The notes beneath the pieces were generated by a model that saw only the letters and a program-made list of their open reading frames with translations, was not told the DNA's origin and did not search any database. From Armatimonadota bacterium (GTDB lineage: Bacteria; Sysuimicrobiota; Sysuimicrobiia; Sysuimicrobiales; Sysuimicrobiaceae), in NCBI GenBank assembly GCA_031460175.1, contig JAVKGW010000006.1:105737-169736 (forward strand): a DNA stretch of 64,000 nucleotides. Reading direction: 5' to 3'. The position numbers were made by a program, and so were the translations under genes. How positions within the stretch are numbered: position 1 is the first letter of the stretch; each line of letters opens with the position of its first letter. Positions 50,424 through 58,819 of this stretch are shown here, piece by piece.

Positions 50424-50644
50424 AGGCTCGCCCCCATGGGGAGGGTGTCTCCGGGCCGCGCGAGGATCTCCACGACCTCTCCTTCCACCTCCGACTCCAC
50501 GGTGAGCGTGGCTTTCTCCGTCTCCAGGTCCACGAGGGGAGATCCCTTCTGCACCCGATCTCCTACCTGCACGTGCCAGCTCACCACGTCCACCGCGTCC
50601 ACGCTCATGGCCACCTTCGGAACCTTGACCTCCACCGTCGGCAT
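50399..50644 (-). CDS. Free-standing lipoyl (biotinyl-lipoyl attachment) domain protein
   Basis: An 81-residue single-domain protein with the lipoylation motif DLETEKATLTVES, Lys44 at the hairpin tip, and the glycine-containing second half typical of E2 lipoyl domains. It lies between E1beta and the E2 catalytic gene, so it presumably serves as the swinging arm of the complex as a separate subunit. ATG at 50644 is 42 bases after the E1beta stop. No lipoate ligase or dihydrolipoamide dehydrogenase gene is in the window. Confidence 0.93.
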   Translation of the reverse strand: MPTVEVKVPKVAMSVDAVDVVSWHVQVGDRVQKGSPLVDLETEKATLTVESEVEGEVVEILARPGDTLPMGASLCRIRVGE

Positions 50645-50686
50645 CCGCGCTCTCCCACGATCCGGTCGATTTGGATTCCCTGCAGA

Positions 50687-51688
50687 TCAGGGGACGACCA
50701 CGGAAGGTTCCCGCTTCCACTCCAGGACCCGCCGGACGGCCTGCAATAGCTGCGCGGCTCCCGGCAGCACCGCCTGTTCCAGGGGCGGGCTAAAGGGCAC
50801 CGGGACGTCGGGCCGGGTGATGCGCTGTACGGGCGCCCGGAGGGCGTCGAAGCACTCCTCCGCGAGGAGGGCAGCCACCTCCGCGGCGAACCCGCAGGTG
50901 CGGTTGGAATCGTCCAGGATCACCACACGTCCGGTGCGGCGGACGACCCGGAAGAGTCCCTCGCGGTCCAGGGGGAGGAGGGTGCGGGGATCCCACACCA
51001 GGAGCTGGATGCCCTCCTCGGCCAATTTCTCCGCCACCTGGAGGGCGGTCTGCACCAGGTGCCCCGTGGCGATCACCGTCACGTCGCTGCCGTCCCGCTT
51101 CACCTCGCCCACGCCCAGGGGAACCGTGTACGGCTCCTCCGGCACGGGGCCCCGGAGGGCGTAGAGGGCCGCGGGGCAGAGGACGAAGACCGGGTCGTCG
51201 TGTCGGATGGCGCTGATGAGCAGCCCCTTCATGTCGTAAGGCGTGGAAGGCAGGACCACCTTGAACCCCGCATGGAGAAGGAAGGGATAGGGGTTGTCGG
51301 AGTGTTGCCCGGCCGCGTTGTTCTTGGCACCCGCGCCCATGACCAGGTACGTGATCGGGAGCCGCACCTGCCCGCCCAGCATGTAGGGCATCTTCGCCGC
51401 CTGGTTTGCCAGCTGGTCGAAGGCCACGTACACCAGGGAGGGGATCTGGTATTCCACGATGGGCCGGAACCCTGCCATGGCCGCCCCCGTGGCGAATCCC
51501 GTGAAGGCGGCCTCGGAGATGGGCATATCGAGCACCCGCTCCGGGCCGAAGGCTTCCACGAAGCCCCGGGTGGTCCCCCGCATGCTCACCCGGATGTCCT
51601 CCCCGAGGATGAAGACCCGGGGATCCCGCTGCATCTCCTGATACAGGGCCTCCTGGATGGCCTGCAGATACCGGATCTGCCGCATCAT
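50687..51688 (-). CDS. 2-oxoacid (acetoin-type) dehydrogenase E1 component, beta subunit
   Basis: A 333-residue thiamine diphosphate enzyme beta subunit: FILGEDIRVSMRGTTRGF, DMPISEAAFTGFATGAAMAG and the PSTPYDMKGLL block are characteristic. The C-terminal transketolase domain begins at about 200. Together with E1alpha it decarboxylates a 2-oxoacid or cleaves acetoin and reductively acylates the lipoyl arm. Of two adjacent ATGs, 51688 overlaps the E1alpha stop as ATGA. Length and tight two-subunit layout are like the acetoin dehydrogenase and branched-chain groups. Confidence 0.92.
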   Translation of the reverse strand: MMRQIRYLQAIQEALYQEMQRDPRVFILGEDIRVSMRGTTRGFVEAFGPERVLDMPISEAAFTGFATGAAMAGFRPIVEYQIPSLVYVAFDQLANQAAKMPYMLGGQVRLPITYLVMGAGAKNNAAGQHSDNPYPFLLHAGFKVVLPSTPYDMKGLLISAIRHDDPVFVLCPAALYALRGPVPEEPYTVPLGVGEVKRDGSDVTVIATGHLVQTALQVAEKLAEEGIQLLVWDPRTLLPLDREGLFRVVRRTGRVVILDDSNRTCGFAAEVAALLAEECFDALRAPVQRITRPDVPVPFSPPLEQAVLPGAAQLLQAVRRVLEWKREPSVVVP

Positions 51689-52686
51689 CGCCACCCCCGC
51701 GCAGGGATTCCTTCCATGGGTTCCGCGTACATGTACTCCAGGGCCGTGGCCGGATCCGGCCAGGGGCTCTGGCGGGCGAAGGCCACGGCCTCCTCCAGGG
51801 CCCGCTCGATCTCCCCGTCGATCCCGTCGAGCTCCGCCTCCGTGGCCCATCCTCGTTCCAGCATCCGCTGACGCCAGGTGCGGATGGGGTCCCGCTGACG
51901 CCACTGCTCGATCTCCTCCTCCGTCCGGTACCGGACGTGCGGGAGATTTCGCTCCGCGGTGTAGTGTCCCGAGTAGCGATACGTCCGGCACTCCAAAAAG
52001 CTCGGTCCTCCCCCCGCCCGGGCTCGGGCCACGGCCTCCACCGCAGCCCCGTACACGGCCTCCACGTCCATCCCGTCCACCGGACGGGCGGGGATCCCGT
52101 ACGCCTCCGCCCGTCGCCACAGCTCGTTGCGGGTGACGGACCGGATGGGGGTGGTGATGGCGTACAGGTTGTTCTCGCACACGAACACCACCGGCAGATC
52201 CAGGATGGCGGCGAGGTTGAGGGATTCGTGGACCACGCCCTGGTTGATGGCCCCGTCTCCGAAGAAGGCCACCACCACCCGATCCCCCTGCCGGCGGAAC
52301 ACGTACGCGGCACCGCACGCCATGGGACAGCCTGCGCCCACGATCCCGTTCGCGCCGTACACCCCGATCTGCACATCCGCGATGTGCATGGAGCCACCGC
52401 GGCCCCGGTTGTATCCCGTCTCCCTCCCCATGAGCTCCGCCATCATGTACCGGACGTCCCCACCCTTCGCGATCACGTGTCCGTGACCCCGGTGGGTGCT
52501 GGTGATGGCGTCGTCCGGCCTCAGGGCCGCGCACACCCCCACGGCCACCGCCTCCTGACCGATGTACTCGTGGGTGATGCCGGGGATCTCGTTGTCGTTC
52601 ACCAGCTCCACCACCCGCTCCTCGAACCTGCGGATGAGACGCATCCGCCGGTACATCTCCAGGGCGAGTTCCCGCGGGATCCCCAT
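51685..52686 (-). CDS. 2-oxoacid (acetoin-type) dehydrogenase E1 component, alpha subunit
   Basis: A 333-residue thiamine diphosphate-binding subunit. The ThDP/Mg motif is FFGDGAINQGVVHESLN (Gly143-Asp144 onward), ending in CENNLYAI, and TSTHRGHGHVIAKG is the preceding active-site loop with two histidines. The protein is about the length of acetoin dehydrogenase alpha (AcoA), shorter than mitochondrial-type PDH alpha. First of the four E1-E2 genes, it follows the SDR gene by 22 bases. The true substrate among acetoin, pyruvate and branched oxoacids cannot be fixed. Confidence 0.93.
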   Translation of the reverse strand: MGIPRELALEMYRRMRLIRRFEERVVELVNDNEIPGITHEYIGQEAVAVGVCAALRPDDAITSTHRGHGHVIAKGGDVRYMMAELMGRETGYNRGRGGSMHIADVQIGVYGANGIVGAGCPMACGAAYVFRRQGDRVVVAFFGDGAINQGVVHESLNLAAILDLPVVFVCENNLYAITTPIRSVTRNELWRRAEAYGIPARPVDGMDVEAVYGAAVEAVARARAGGGPSFLECRTYRYSGHYTAERNLPHVRYRTEEEIEQWRQRDPIRTWRQRMLERGWATEAELDGIDGEIERALEEAVAFARQSPWPDPATALEYMYAEPMEGIPARGWR

Positions 52687-52708
52687 GGCGTTGCCTCCCG
52701 GTTTCCGA

Positions 52709-53512
52709 CTACTGCCGAACGCCCCGCGGAGTGGGGGATTGCGCCGTGAGGCCTCCGTCGATCACGATGGTCGCGCCGTTGATGTGACGGGCGAAGTCGG
52801 AGCTTAAAAACAGCACGAGCCAGGCGATCTCCTGGGGCTCCCCCAGGCGCTGGTCCGGGGTCACGGCCCGCATCCGCTCGTTGTATTCCTCCATCTGCCC
52901 GGGCTGCTTGGCCTCCACGATGGCGCGATACAGGCGCGTGTCCACGGGGCCGGGGGCGATGGCGTTCACGCGGACGCCGAAGCGTGCCACCTCCAGAGCC
53001 GCGGTCTGCGTGAGGCCCACCACCGCGTGCTTGCTGGCGCTGTAGCCCACCATGGTGGGGCTCCCGTAATAGGCGGCGATGCTGGCCGTGTTGACCACCG
53101 CGCCGCTGCGCTGCTGGATCATCACGGGAAGCACGTACTTCAGCCCGAGGAACACCCCCCGCACGTTGATGGCCATGATCCGGTCGAACTGCTCCTCGGG
53201 GAGCTCCACGATGGGGGCAAAGGCGCCCTCCCAGCCCGCGTTGTTCGCGAAGGCATCGATCCGTCCGAACCGCTCCACGGCCTCCCGGACGTACCGCTGG
53301 ACGTCCTCCGAACGGGTCACGTCCGCCTGCACGAAGATCGCCTCTCCGTCTTCCCGCCGGATCTGCGCCACGGTTTCCTCGCCCCCCCGGGGGTCGAGGT
53401 CCACGCACACCACCCGGGCCCCCGCCCGCGCGAACTCCTGGCAGATGGCCCGACCGATGCCGGACCCTCCGCCCGTCACCACCGCCACCTTCCCCGTGAA
53501 GTCCACGCGCAC
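52709..53512 (-). CDS. Short-chain dehydrogenase/reductase
   Basis: A 267-residue classical SDR: GGGSGIG cofactor loop near residues 14-20, NNAG at about 88-91, catalytic Ser in NTASIAAYYG, and YSASK. Asp in CVDLDP after strand two favours NAD over NADP. GTG at 53512 is preferred to the GTG at 53521 since GGAGG lies directly over the latter. As the first gene of the SDR-E1-E2-ADH operon it may act on a hydroxyketone or hydroxyacid upstream of the complex. The specific substrate is unknown. Confidence 0.88.
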   Translation of the reverse strand: MRVDFTGKVAVVTGGGSGIGRAICQEFARAGARVVCVDLDPRGGEETVAQIRREDGEAIFVQADVTRSEDVQRYVREAVERFGRIDAFANNAGWEGAFAPIVELPEEQFDRIMAINVRGVFLGLKYVLPVMIQQRSGAVVNTASIAAYYGSPTMVGYSASKHAVVGLTQTAALEVARFGVRVNAIAPGPVDTRLYRAIVEAKQPGQMEEYNERMRAVTPDQRLGEPQEIAWLVLFLSSDFARHINGATIVIDGGLTAQSPTPRGVRQ

Positions 53513-53546
53513 CGCCCTCACCTCCGCTCTGCACGGCCTCGTGCCA

Positions 53547-53576
53547 AACGTACTCGGGCAGCAGGAGAAGCGTCAA
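53547..53576 (-). promoter_or_regulatory. Candidate promoter for the SDR-E1-E2 operon
   Basis: On the minus strand TTGACG (53576-53571) and TACGTT (53552-53547) are 18 bases apart; the -35 is good and the -10 weak. It lies about 35 bases upstream of the SDR start, in the 157-base gap divergent from the PEP-utiliser gene. The rest of the gap shows only a plus-strand CATAAT at 53590-53595 without a -35 partner. Confidence 0.35.
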
Positions 53577-53669
53577 GTGGGGCGAATCCCATAATCCCTA
53601 AAGGAAACGTCCGCCCCGGGCCCGCGGGGCTCTGGGCCTTGCGCGAGATCCACCGAAGGGGGGTGTGGG

Positions 53670-55478
53670 ATGGACCGGGGGTTTCCCAGTCCGTTTGAGG
53701 TCATGACCCCACCGGAGTGCGAGGGGTGGGAGGAACTCTACCCCTACTACCTGCTCTTCAGCCCGGATCGGCGGGAGGAAGAGGAGGAACGGTTCTGGTT
53801 TCTCAACACCATGCACTACACGGAGCCCCTCGCGCCCTTCGACACCGTCGCCGCGGAGGCGGGGCACGTGGGGATCGGGGAGATGAGTCACCGCATCTTC
53901 CTCATCCCCGGGGCGAAGGGCATGGCGTTCCGCATCCTCCTGGGGTACGTGTACATGAGTCCCACTCCCATCACGGACCCACAGGAGGTCGAGCGCCGGA
54001 CACCGTACTTCCTGCGGCGGGCGGGGAGCTACTACGAGCAGTGGGAGGAGGTCTACGGGAACTGGAAGCGAAAGGTCACGGAGGAGATCCGTGCCCTGGA
54101 TTCCCTGCGGTTCCCTCCCCTCCCGGAGGTGGAGGAGGAAGCGGTGGTCCTGGAGCGGCGGGGGGTGGGGCTCGCCTGGGACGTCCTGCACGCGTACCAC
54201 CGGGCCCTGGAGAGCATCTACCGCATGTGGCAGCTGCACATGGAGATCGTGATGATCGGGTTCGGGGAGTACCTCACCTTCTACCAGTTCTGCAAGCAGG
54301 CTTTCCCCGAGATCCCGGATCCGGTCATCCCCCGGATGGTGTCCGGGATCGACGTGAGCATGTTCCGGCCCAACGACGAGCTGAAGCGGCTGGCGCGGCT
54401 CGCGGTGGAGCTGGGGATCGAGGAGGCGTTCCAGGAGGGGAGGAGCTGGCAGGAGGTATGGCGCGCGCTGGAGGGCACGGAAGGAGGCCGGCGCTGGCTC
54501 GGGGAGTGGGAGCGGAGCGCGGACCCCTGGTTCTACATGAGCACGGGAGATGGGTTCCATCACACCCACCGGGCGTGGAAGGACGATCCCACACCGGTCC
54601 TCTCGGTCCTGCCCCACTACATCGAGCGGATCCGGGCCGGGGAGACCCTCGACCGGCCTCTGGAGGAACTGGTGGCGGAGCGGGACCGGATCGCCACGGA
54701 GTATCGCAGGCTCCTCCCCTCGGAGGAGGATCGGCGGGCCTTCGATCAGATGCTCCAGCTGACGCGGAAGGTGTACTACGGGATCGAGGACCACAAGTTC
54801 TACGTGGAGCAGTGGTACCAGAGCCTGTTCTGGAACAAGATCCGGGAGCTCGGGGGGCTGTTCGTGCAGCAGGGATTCTTCGAGGATCCGGAGGATGTCT
54901 TCTATCTGAAGCCCCGGGAGGTCTCGGAAGCCCTCCACGATCTTCTGCTCGCGTGGTCCGCGGGATGCGGGGCCCGAGGTCCCCGGTACTGGCGGCCGGT
55001 GATCCAGCGTCGGCGGCGGGTCCACCAGGCCCTCCGGAAGGTCACGCCCCCGCCGTTTCTGGGCCGGGTGCCGGAGGAGATGACGGATCCCGCGGTGGTC
55101 ATGCTGTGGGGCTTCACCCCGGATCGGGTCCGGTCCTGGCTTGCACCCCAGGAGGAGAACGTGCTGCGGGGGATTCCGGGAGCGCCCGGGGTAGCGGAGG
55201 GACCGGCCCGGGTGGTGTTCACGGCGGAGGACCTCTCACAGGTCCGGTCCGGGGAGATCCTGGTCTGCCCCGTGACGGAGCCCAGCTGGGCTCCCGTGTT
55301 CGCGAAGATCAAGGCCACGGTGTCGGACATCGGGGGCATCATGTCCCACGCGGCCATCGTTGCCCGGGAGTACGGGATCCCCGCGGTGCTGGGAACCGGG
55401 GTGGCCACCCAGAGGATCCGCACCGGCCAGCGGATCCGGGTGGATGGGGATGCGGGAACCGTGACCCTTCTGGACTGA
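53670..55478 (+). CDS. PEP-utilising enzyme (mobile/swivelling domain) protein
   Basis: A 602-residue protein. The last 90 residues are the phosphohistidine swivelling domain of PEP synthase, PPDK and relatives, with VSDIGGIMSHAAIVAREYG carrying the phosphorylatable His560 and GIPAVLGTG after it. The first 500 residues are helical, rich in aromatic and acidic residues, and resemble the middle region of PpsA-like catabolic proteins such as phenylphosphate synthase. Neither an N-terminal ATP-binding domain nor a C-terminal PEP-binding barrel is present. Such split proteins need an ATP-grasp partner, which I do not see nearby. The following gene is an alpha-hydroxyacid dehydrogenase 13 bases away. 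Substrate unknown. Confidence 0.82.
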   Translation: MDRGFPSPFEVMTPPECEGWEELYPYYLLFSPDRREEEEERFWFLNTMHYTEPLAPFDTVAAEAGHVGIGEMSHRIFLIPGAKGMAFRILLGYVYMSPTPITDPQEVERRTPYFLRRAGSYYEQWEEVYGNWKRKVTEEIRALDSLRFPPLPEVEEEAVVLERRGVGLAWDVLHAYHRALESIYRMWQLHMEIVMIGFGEYLTFYQFCKQAFPEIPDPVIPRMVSGIDVSMFRPNDELKRLARLAVELGIEEAFQEGRSWQEVWRALEGTEGGRRWLGEWERSADPWFYMSTGDGFHHTHRAWKDDPTPVLSVLPHYIERIRAGETLDRPLEELVAERDRIATEYRRLLPSEEDRRAFDQMLQLTRKVYYGIEDHKFYVEQWYQSLFWNKIRELGGLFVQQGFFEDPEDVFYLKPREVSEALHDLLLAWSAGCGARGPRYWRPVIQRRRRVHQALRKVTPPPFLGRVPEEMTDPAVVMLWGFTPDRVRSWLAPQEENVLRGIPGAPGVAEGPARVVFTAEDLSQVRSGEILVCPVTEPSWAPVFAKIKATVSDIGGIMSHAAIVAREYGIPAVLGTGVATQRIRTGQRIRVDGDAGTVTLLD

Positions 55479-55491
55479 GGAGGTCCCCTCC

Positions 55492-56565
55492 GTGAGCGGC
55501 GCGGAATCCTTCGCCACCCTCCGCGACCTCGTTCAGGCGGCCCGCCGGAGGCTTGCGCCCTACGTGTGGGACTACATCTCCGGCGGGGCGGAGACGGAGA
55601 CCACCCTGCGTCGGAACCGGCTGGGCTGGACGCGCTACGCCTTCCGACCCCGGGTGCTGCGGGACGTCCGGGTCCGGTCCACGGCGACCACCTTTCTGGG
55701 ACACCCCCTGGCCTCACCCGTGATGCTGGCGCCCATCGGCAACCTGGGCCTGGTCCACCCGGACGGTACCCGGGCGGTGGTCCGGGCCGCGGGCCGGCGG
55801 GGGACCATCGCCTGGATCAGCACGATGTCTGAGCGTTCCTTGGAAGAGGTGGCGGAGGCCGCAGGCGGTCCCCTGGTCTTCCAGCTCTATGTGCGGGGGG
55901 ATCGCGGCTGGATGCGCCGGATGGTGCGCCGGGTGGAAGCCGCGGGCTACCTGGCCCTGTGCCTGACCGTGGACGTCCCGGTGTACGGAAGACGGGAACG
56001 GGACCTCCAGAACCGGTTTCGTCCCCGCCAGGAGGCGCAACGTCCGAACCTCGCGGACATCGTCCCGGACGAGACCTACCAGGCAGCCCTCACCTGGGAC
56101 GATGTGCGTTGGCTCCGAGACCAGACCTCCCTCCCCTTGGTCCTGAAGGGGATCCTCACCCCCGAGGACGCCCGGCTGGCGGTGGAGCACGGGGTGCAGG
56201 TGGTGTACGTCTCCAACCACGGGGGCCGGCAGCTGGACCACGCGCCCGCCACCGTGGACGTGCTTTCGGAGATCGTGGAGGCGGTGGGGGGTCGGGCGGA
56301 GGTGCTGGTGGACGGCGGTCTCCTGCGGGGCACGGACGTGGTGAAGGCCCTCGCCCTGGGTGCCCGGGCGGCCCTCATCGGGAAGCTCCAGTGCTGGGCC
56401 CTGGCCGCGGCAGGCCAGGAGGGGGTGGAGCGGGCTCTGGAGTTGTTGCAGGAGGAGATCAGCACCACCCTGGGGCTCCTGGGGGTAACGGAGATCGAGG
56501 AGGTGGGGCCGGAGTACCTCGCGCCGTCCCCCGTGGAGTTCTACGGGCTCGGGCGGCGGACCTGA
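55492..56565 (+). CDS. FMN-dependent alpha-hydroxyacid dehydrogenase (lactate/glycolate oxidase family)
   Basis: A 357-residue TIM-barrel flavoprotein oxidising an L-2-hydroxyacid to a 2-oxoacid. VWDYISGGAETETT is the family N-terminus, PLVLKGI has the flavin Lys219, SNHGGRQLD carries catalytic His243 and the Arg-Gln, and LVDGGLLRGTDVVKALALGA binds FMN phosphate. GTG at 55492 has GAGGAGG upstream. It lacks the long membrane loop of some lactate dehydrogenases, so it is likely soluble. It sits between the PEP-utiliser and a liv-type importer, suggesting uptake and oxidation of a hydroxyacid. It could feed the 2-oxoacid dehydrogenase on the other strand. Confidence 0.92.
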   Translation: MSGAESFATLRDLVQAARRRLAPYVWDYISGGAETETTLRRNRLGWTRYAFRPRVLRDVRVRSTATTFLGHPLASPVMLAPIGNLGLVHPDGTRAVVRAAGRRGTIAWISTMSERSLEEVAEAAGGPLVFQLYVRGDRGWMRRMVRRVEAAGYLALCLTVDVPVYGRRERDLQNRFRPRQEAQRPNLADIVPDETYQAALTWDDVRWLRDQTSLPLVLKGILTPEDARLAVEHGVQVVYVSNHGGRQLDHAPATVDVLSEIVEAVGGRAEVLVDGGLLRGTDVVKALALGARAALIGKLQCWALAAAGQEGVERALELLQEEISTTLGLLGVTEIEEVGPEYLAPSPVEFYGLGRRT

Positions 56566-56642
56566 GGGGGGTGGGAGGACGGGGGAACGGGCATCAGGAG
56601 CCGGGCGGCGGGGTCCCAAATCTTGAAGAGGGGGTGAGGTGC

Positions 56643-57872
56643 ATGCGCTCGGTACGGAAGGTCCTGATCGTGGTGGCGTTGATGGCCCTGGGGGTGAGCG
56701 CCTACGGGTACGGGGCCACCCAGAGCGGGGGGCCCGCGAAGATCCGGATCGGCGTGGTGCACTCCCTGACGGGCCCCCTCTCTCCGGGGGTGCCGGAGGC
56801 CAGCCGGTACCAGTTCAAGATCTGGCTTGACGGGCTGAACAAGAAGGGCGGGCTATACCTCAAGAAGTTCGGCCGCCGGGTGCCCATCGAGTTCATCGAG
56901 TACGACGACCGAAGCCAGCAGGAGACCCTGATCCGGAACCTGGAGCGGCTCATCCTCCAGGACAAGGTGGACCTGATCCTTCCCCCCTACGGCACGGCCA
57001 TGCACATCGCGGCCGCACCCATCTTTAACAAGTACGGTTACCCGCTGCTCGGCGTGCATGCGAGCGCGGTGGAGCTCTACAAGCGCCGGCACGAGTTCCC
57101 GTATGCCTTCTGGTTCCACGCCCAGCCCGACGTTCATGCCAAAGCCGTGACGGACATGCTCGTGCACTTCCGCCGGAGAGGAGCCATCGGACCGAGGATC
57201 GTGGCCACGTACATCGCGGATCAGCACGGATACGAGTTCTGGCCTGCGTACGAAGCGGCCCTCAAGCGAGCGGAATTTCAGATCCTGTACGTGAAGAGCT
57301 ACCCCTTGCAGGTCTCGGACGTCTCCCCGCTGATCCGAGAGATGAAAGCGTTGAACCCAGACGTGTACATCTCCATCAGCTACCCCTCCGACTTTTCCCT
57401 GCTCCTGGAGCAGGCCATTGCCCAGCAGTTCAACCCGAAGATCTACTACGGAACCGTGGGGATCGCCTTCGGGGATCTTCCAAGACGGTATGGTGCGCGC
57501 ACCATCGAGGGCGTGATGGGCGCGGGAGGCTGCAATCCACAGATTCCGGGCGCCAAGGAGTACTACGAGTTGTACCGGAAGGTGGTCGGCCGGCCCATCG
57601 AGTGCTGGGGCGGGGCATACATGCCCGCGGCCCTACAGGTCCTGGAGCAGGCCGTGGAGGAGGTGGGGGAGATTGACCGGAAGAAGATCCGGGACGTCAT
57701 CGCCACCCGGACCTTCCGGACCATCATGGGCCCCATCCGCTTCAAGGAGCAGATGAACACCTACTGGCCCAGCATGATCGGTCAGTGGCAGGGAGGCCAG
57801 TTCCTGGGCGTGTGGGGTCTAGAGGGGCAGATCCGTCCCATGCGGGTTCCCAAGCCGGCCTGGCGAAGGTAA
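56643..57872 (+). CDS. Branched-chain amino acid-type ABC transporter substrate-binding protein
   Basis: A 409-residue exported binding protein with an N-terminal signal segment (VRKVLIVVALMALGVSAYGY) and no lipobox cysteine. IRIGVVHSLTGPLSPG is the family start of the mature protein; the Leu/Ile/Val-binding fold follows. Its C-terminal third is similar to the partial protein at 2-499. ATG at 56643 is preceded by GAGGGGGTGAGG. It is separated from livH by a hairpin (57887-57920), consistent with higher expression of the binding protein than of the membrane parts. The ligand is unknown; adjacency to the hydroxyacid dehydrogenase makes an organic acid possible. Confidence 0.92.
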   Translation: MRSVRKVLIVVALMALGVSAYGYGATQSGGPAKIRIGVVHSLTGPLSPGVPEASRYQFKIWLDGLNKKGGLYLKKFGRRVPIEFIEYDDRSQQETLIRNLERLILQDKVDLILPPYGTAMHIAAAPIFNKYGYPLLGVHASAVELYKRRHEFPYAFWFHAQPDVHAKAVTDMLVHFRRRGAIGPRIVATYIADQHGYEFWPAYEAALKRAEFQILYVKSYPLQVSDVSPLIREMKALNPDVYISISYPSDFSLLLEQAIAQQFNPKIYYGTVGIAFGDLPRRYGARTIEGVMGAGGCNPQIPGAKEYYELYRKVVGRPIECWGGAYMPAALQVLEQAVEEVGEIDRKKIRDVIATRTFRTIMGPIRFKEQMNTYWPSMIGQWQGGQFLGVWGLEGQIRPMRVPKPAWRR

Positions 57873-57886
57873 CGGAGAAAACGGAT

Positions 57887-57920
57887 CCGGGGGGCGCCTG
57901 AGCCAACGAGTGCCCCCCGG
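57887..57920 (+). terminator. Intercistronic stem-loop (attenuator/partial terminator) between binding protein and livH
   Basis: CCGGGGGGC (57887-57895) and GCCCCCCGG (57912-57920) form a perfect 9-bp G+C stem around a 16-base loop, followed directly by TTTCCTTTT. Such a structure stops a fraction of transcripts and protects the 3' end of the upstream message, giving more binding protein than permease. Confidence 0.8.
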
Positions 57921-57940
57921 TTTCCTTTTCGGAGACGCGG

Positions 57941-58819
57941 ATGGCTGGAAGCGGCACGTGGGTGGCCGTCGTCCTGGACGGCCTGATCCTGGGGGGAGTG
58001 TACGCCCTCACCGCCCTGGGGCTGAACCTCCAGTACGCGGTGGCGGGGATCCTCAACCTCGCGTACGGGGAGCTGGTGATGCTGGGGGCCCTGTTGACCT
58101 ACACCCTGTACACCGCGGGGCGCCTGAGCCCCCTGGCCTCCCTCCTCGGCGTCTCGGCGGCCGCGGGCGTGGTGAGCGGTGCCGCCTACCTCGCGGGCCT
58201 GCGGAGGGTTTTCCGCATGGATCGGAGGGAAGCCGAGGTGGCCATGCTCCTCCTGACGTTTGCCCTTTTGTTCATCCTCCAGAGCTCCGCCCTCATGCTC
58301 TGGGGAGCGGAGCTGCGGCACTACACCTTCTGGAGCGAGCCGGTGTTCCTCCTGGGGCATCCCTTCAGCACGAACCGTCTGGTGGCCGCGGCGGGAGCGT
58401 TTCTGCTCAGCGGTGTGCTGTACGGGATCCTGCGGTGGTCCAGCTTGGGGCGGGTGCTGCGGGGGATGGCGGATAACCCCCGGGCCGCGCAGCTCGTGGG
58501 GGTGGGGGTGGAGCGGTATCGGCTCGTGGCCTTCGGCATCGGGGGGATGCTGGCGGGTGCTTCGGGGACCTTGCTGAGCATGTTCTGGTCCTTCAGCCCC
58601 ACCGCGGGCATTGACGTGACGGTGCGGGCCCTGGTGGTGATCGTGCTCGGAGGGATCGGGAGCGTGGTGGGGAGCCTTACCGCAGGGCTGCTGCTGGGGC
58701 TCGCGGAGAGCGTGGTGAGCGCGGTTTGGGACCCTGCCCTGCGGCTCACGGTGAACTTCGCGGTGCTCACGGGGATCCTGCTCTGGCGTCCCCGGGGTCT
58801 TTTCGGGTGGCGGACGTGA
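57941..58819 (+). CDS. livH: LivH-type ABC transporter permease
   Basis: A 292-residue permease paralogous to 505-1413. It has GGVYALTALGLNLQYAVAGI at the N-terminus, NLAYGELVMLG, and the ATPase-contact loop GMADNPRAAQLVGVGVERY. Eight or so hydrophobic segments are seen. ATG at 57941 starts 21 bases after the hairpin; its stop overlaps the livM start as GTGA. The two LivH copies of the window match along their length but are clearly divergent, so the duplication is old or the loci were gained separately. Confidence 0.93.
   Translation: MAGSGTWVAVVLDGLILGGVYALTALGLNLQYAVAGILNLAYGELVMLGALLTYTLYTAGRLSPLASLLGVSAAAGVVSGAAYLAGLRRVFRMDRREAEVAMLLLTFALLFILQSSALMLWGAELRHYTFWSEPVFLLGHPFSTNRLVAAAGAFLLSGVLYGILRWSSLGRVLRGMADNPRAAQLVGVGVERYRLVAFGIGGMLAGASGTLLSMFWSFSPTAGIDVTVRALVVIVLGGIGSVVGSLTAGLLLGLAESVVSAVWDPALRLTVNFAVLTGILLWRPRGLFGWRT

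Noticed and set aside
53590..53595. CATAAT as -10 of a promoter for the PEP-utiliser gene
   Set aside because: No -35-like hexamer at 16-18 bases upstream; kept only as a remark in the intergenic entry.
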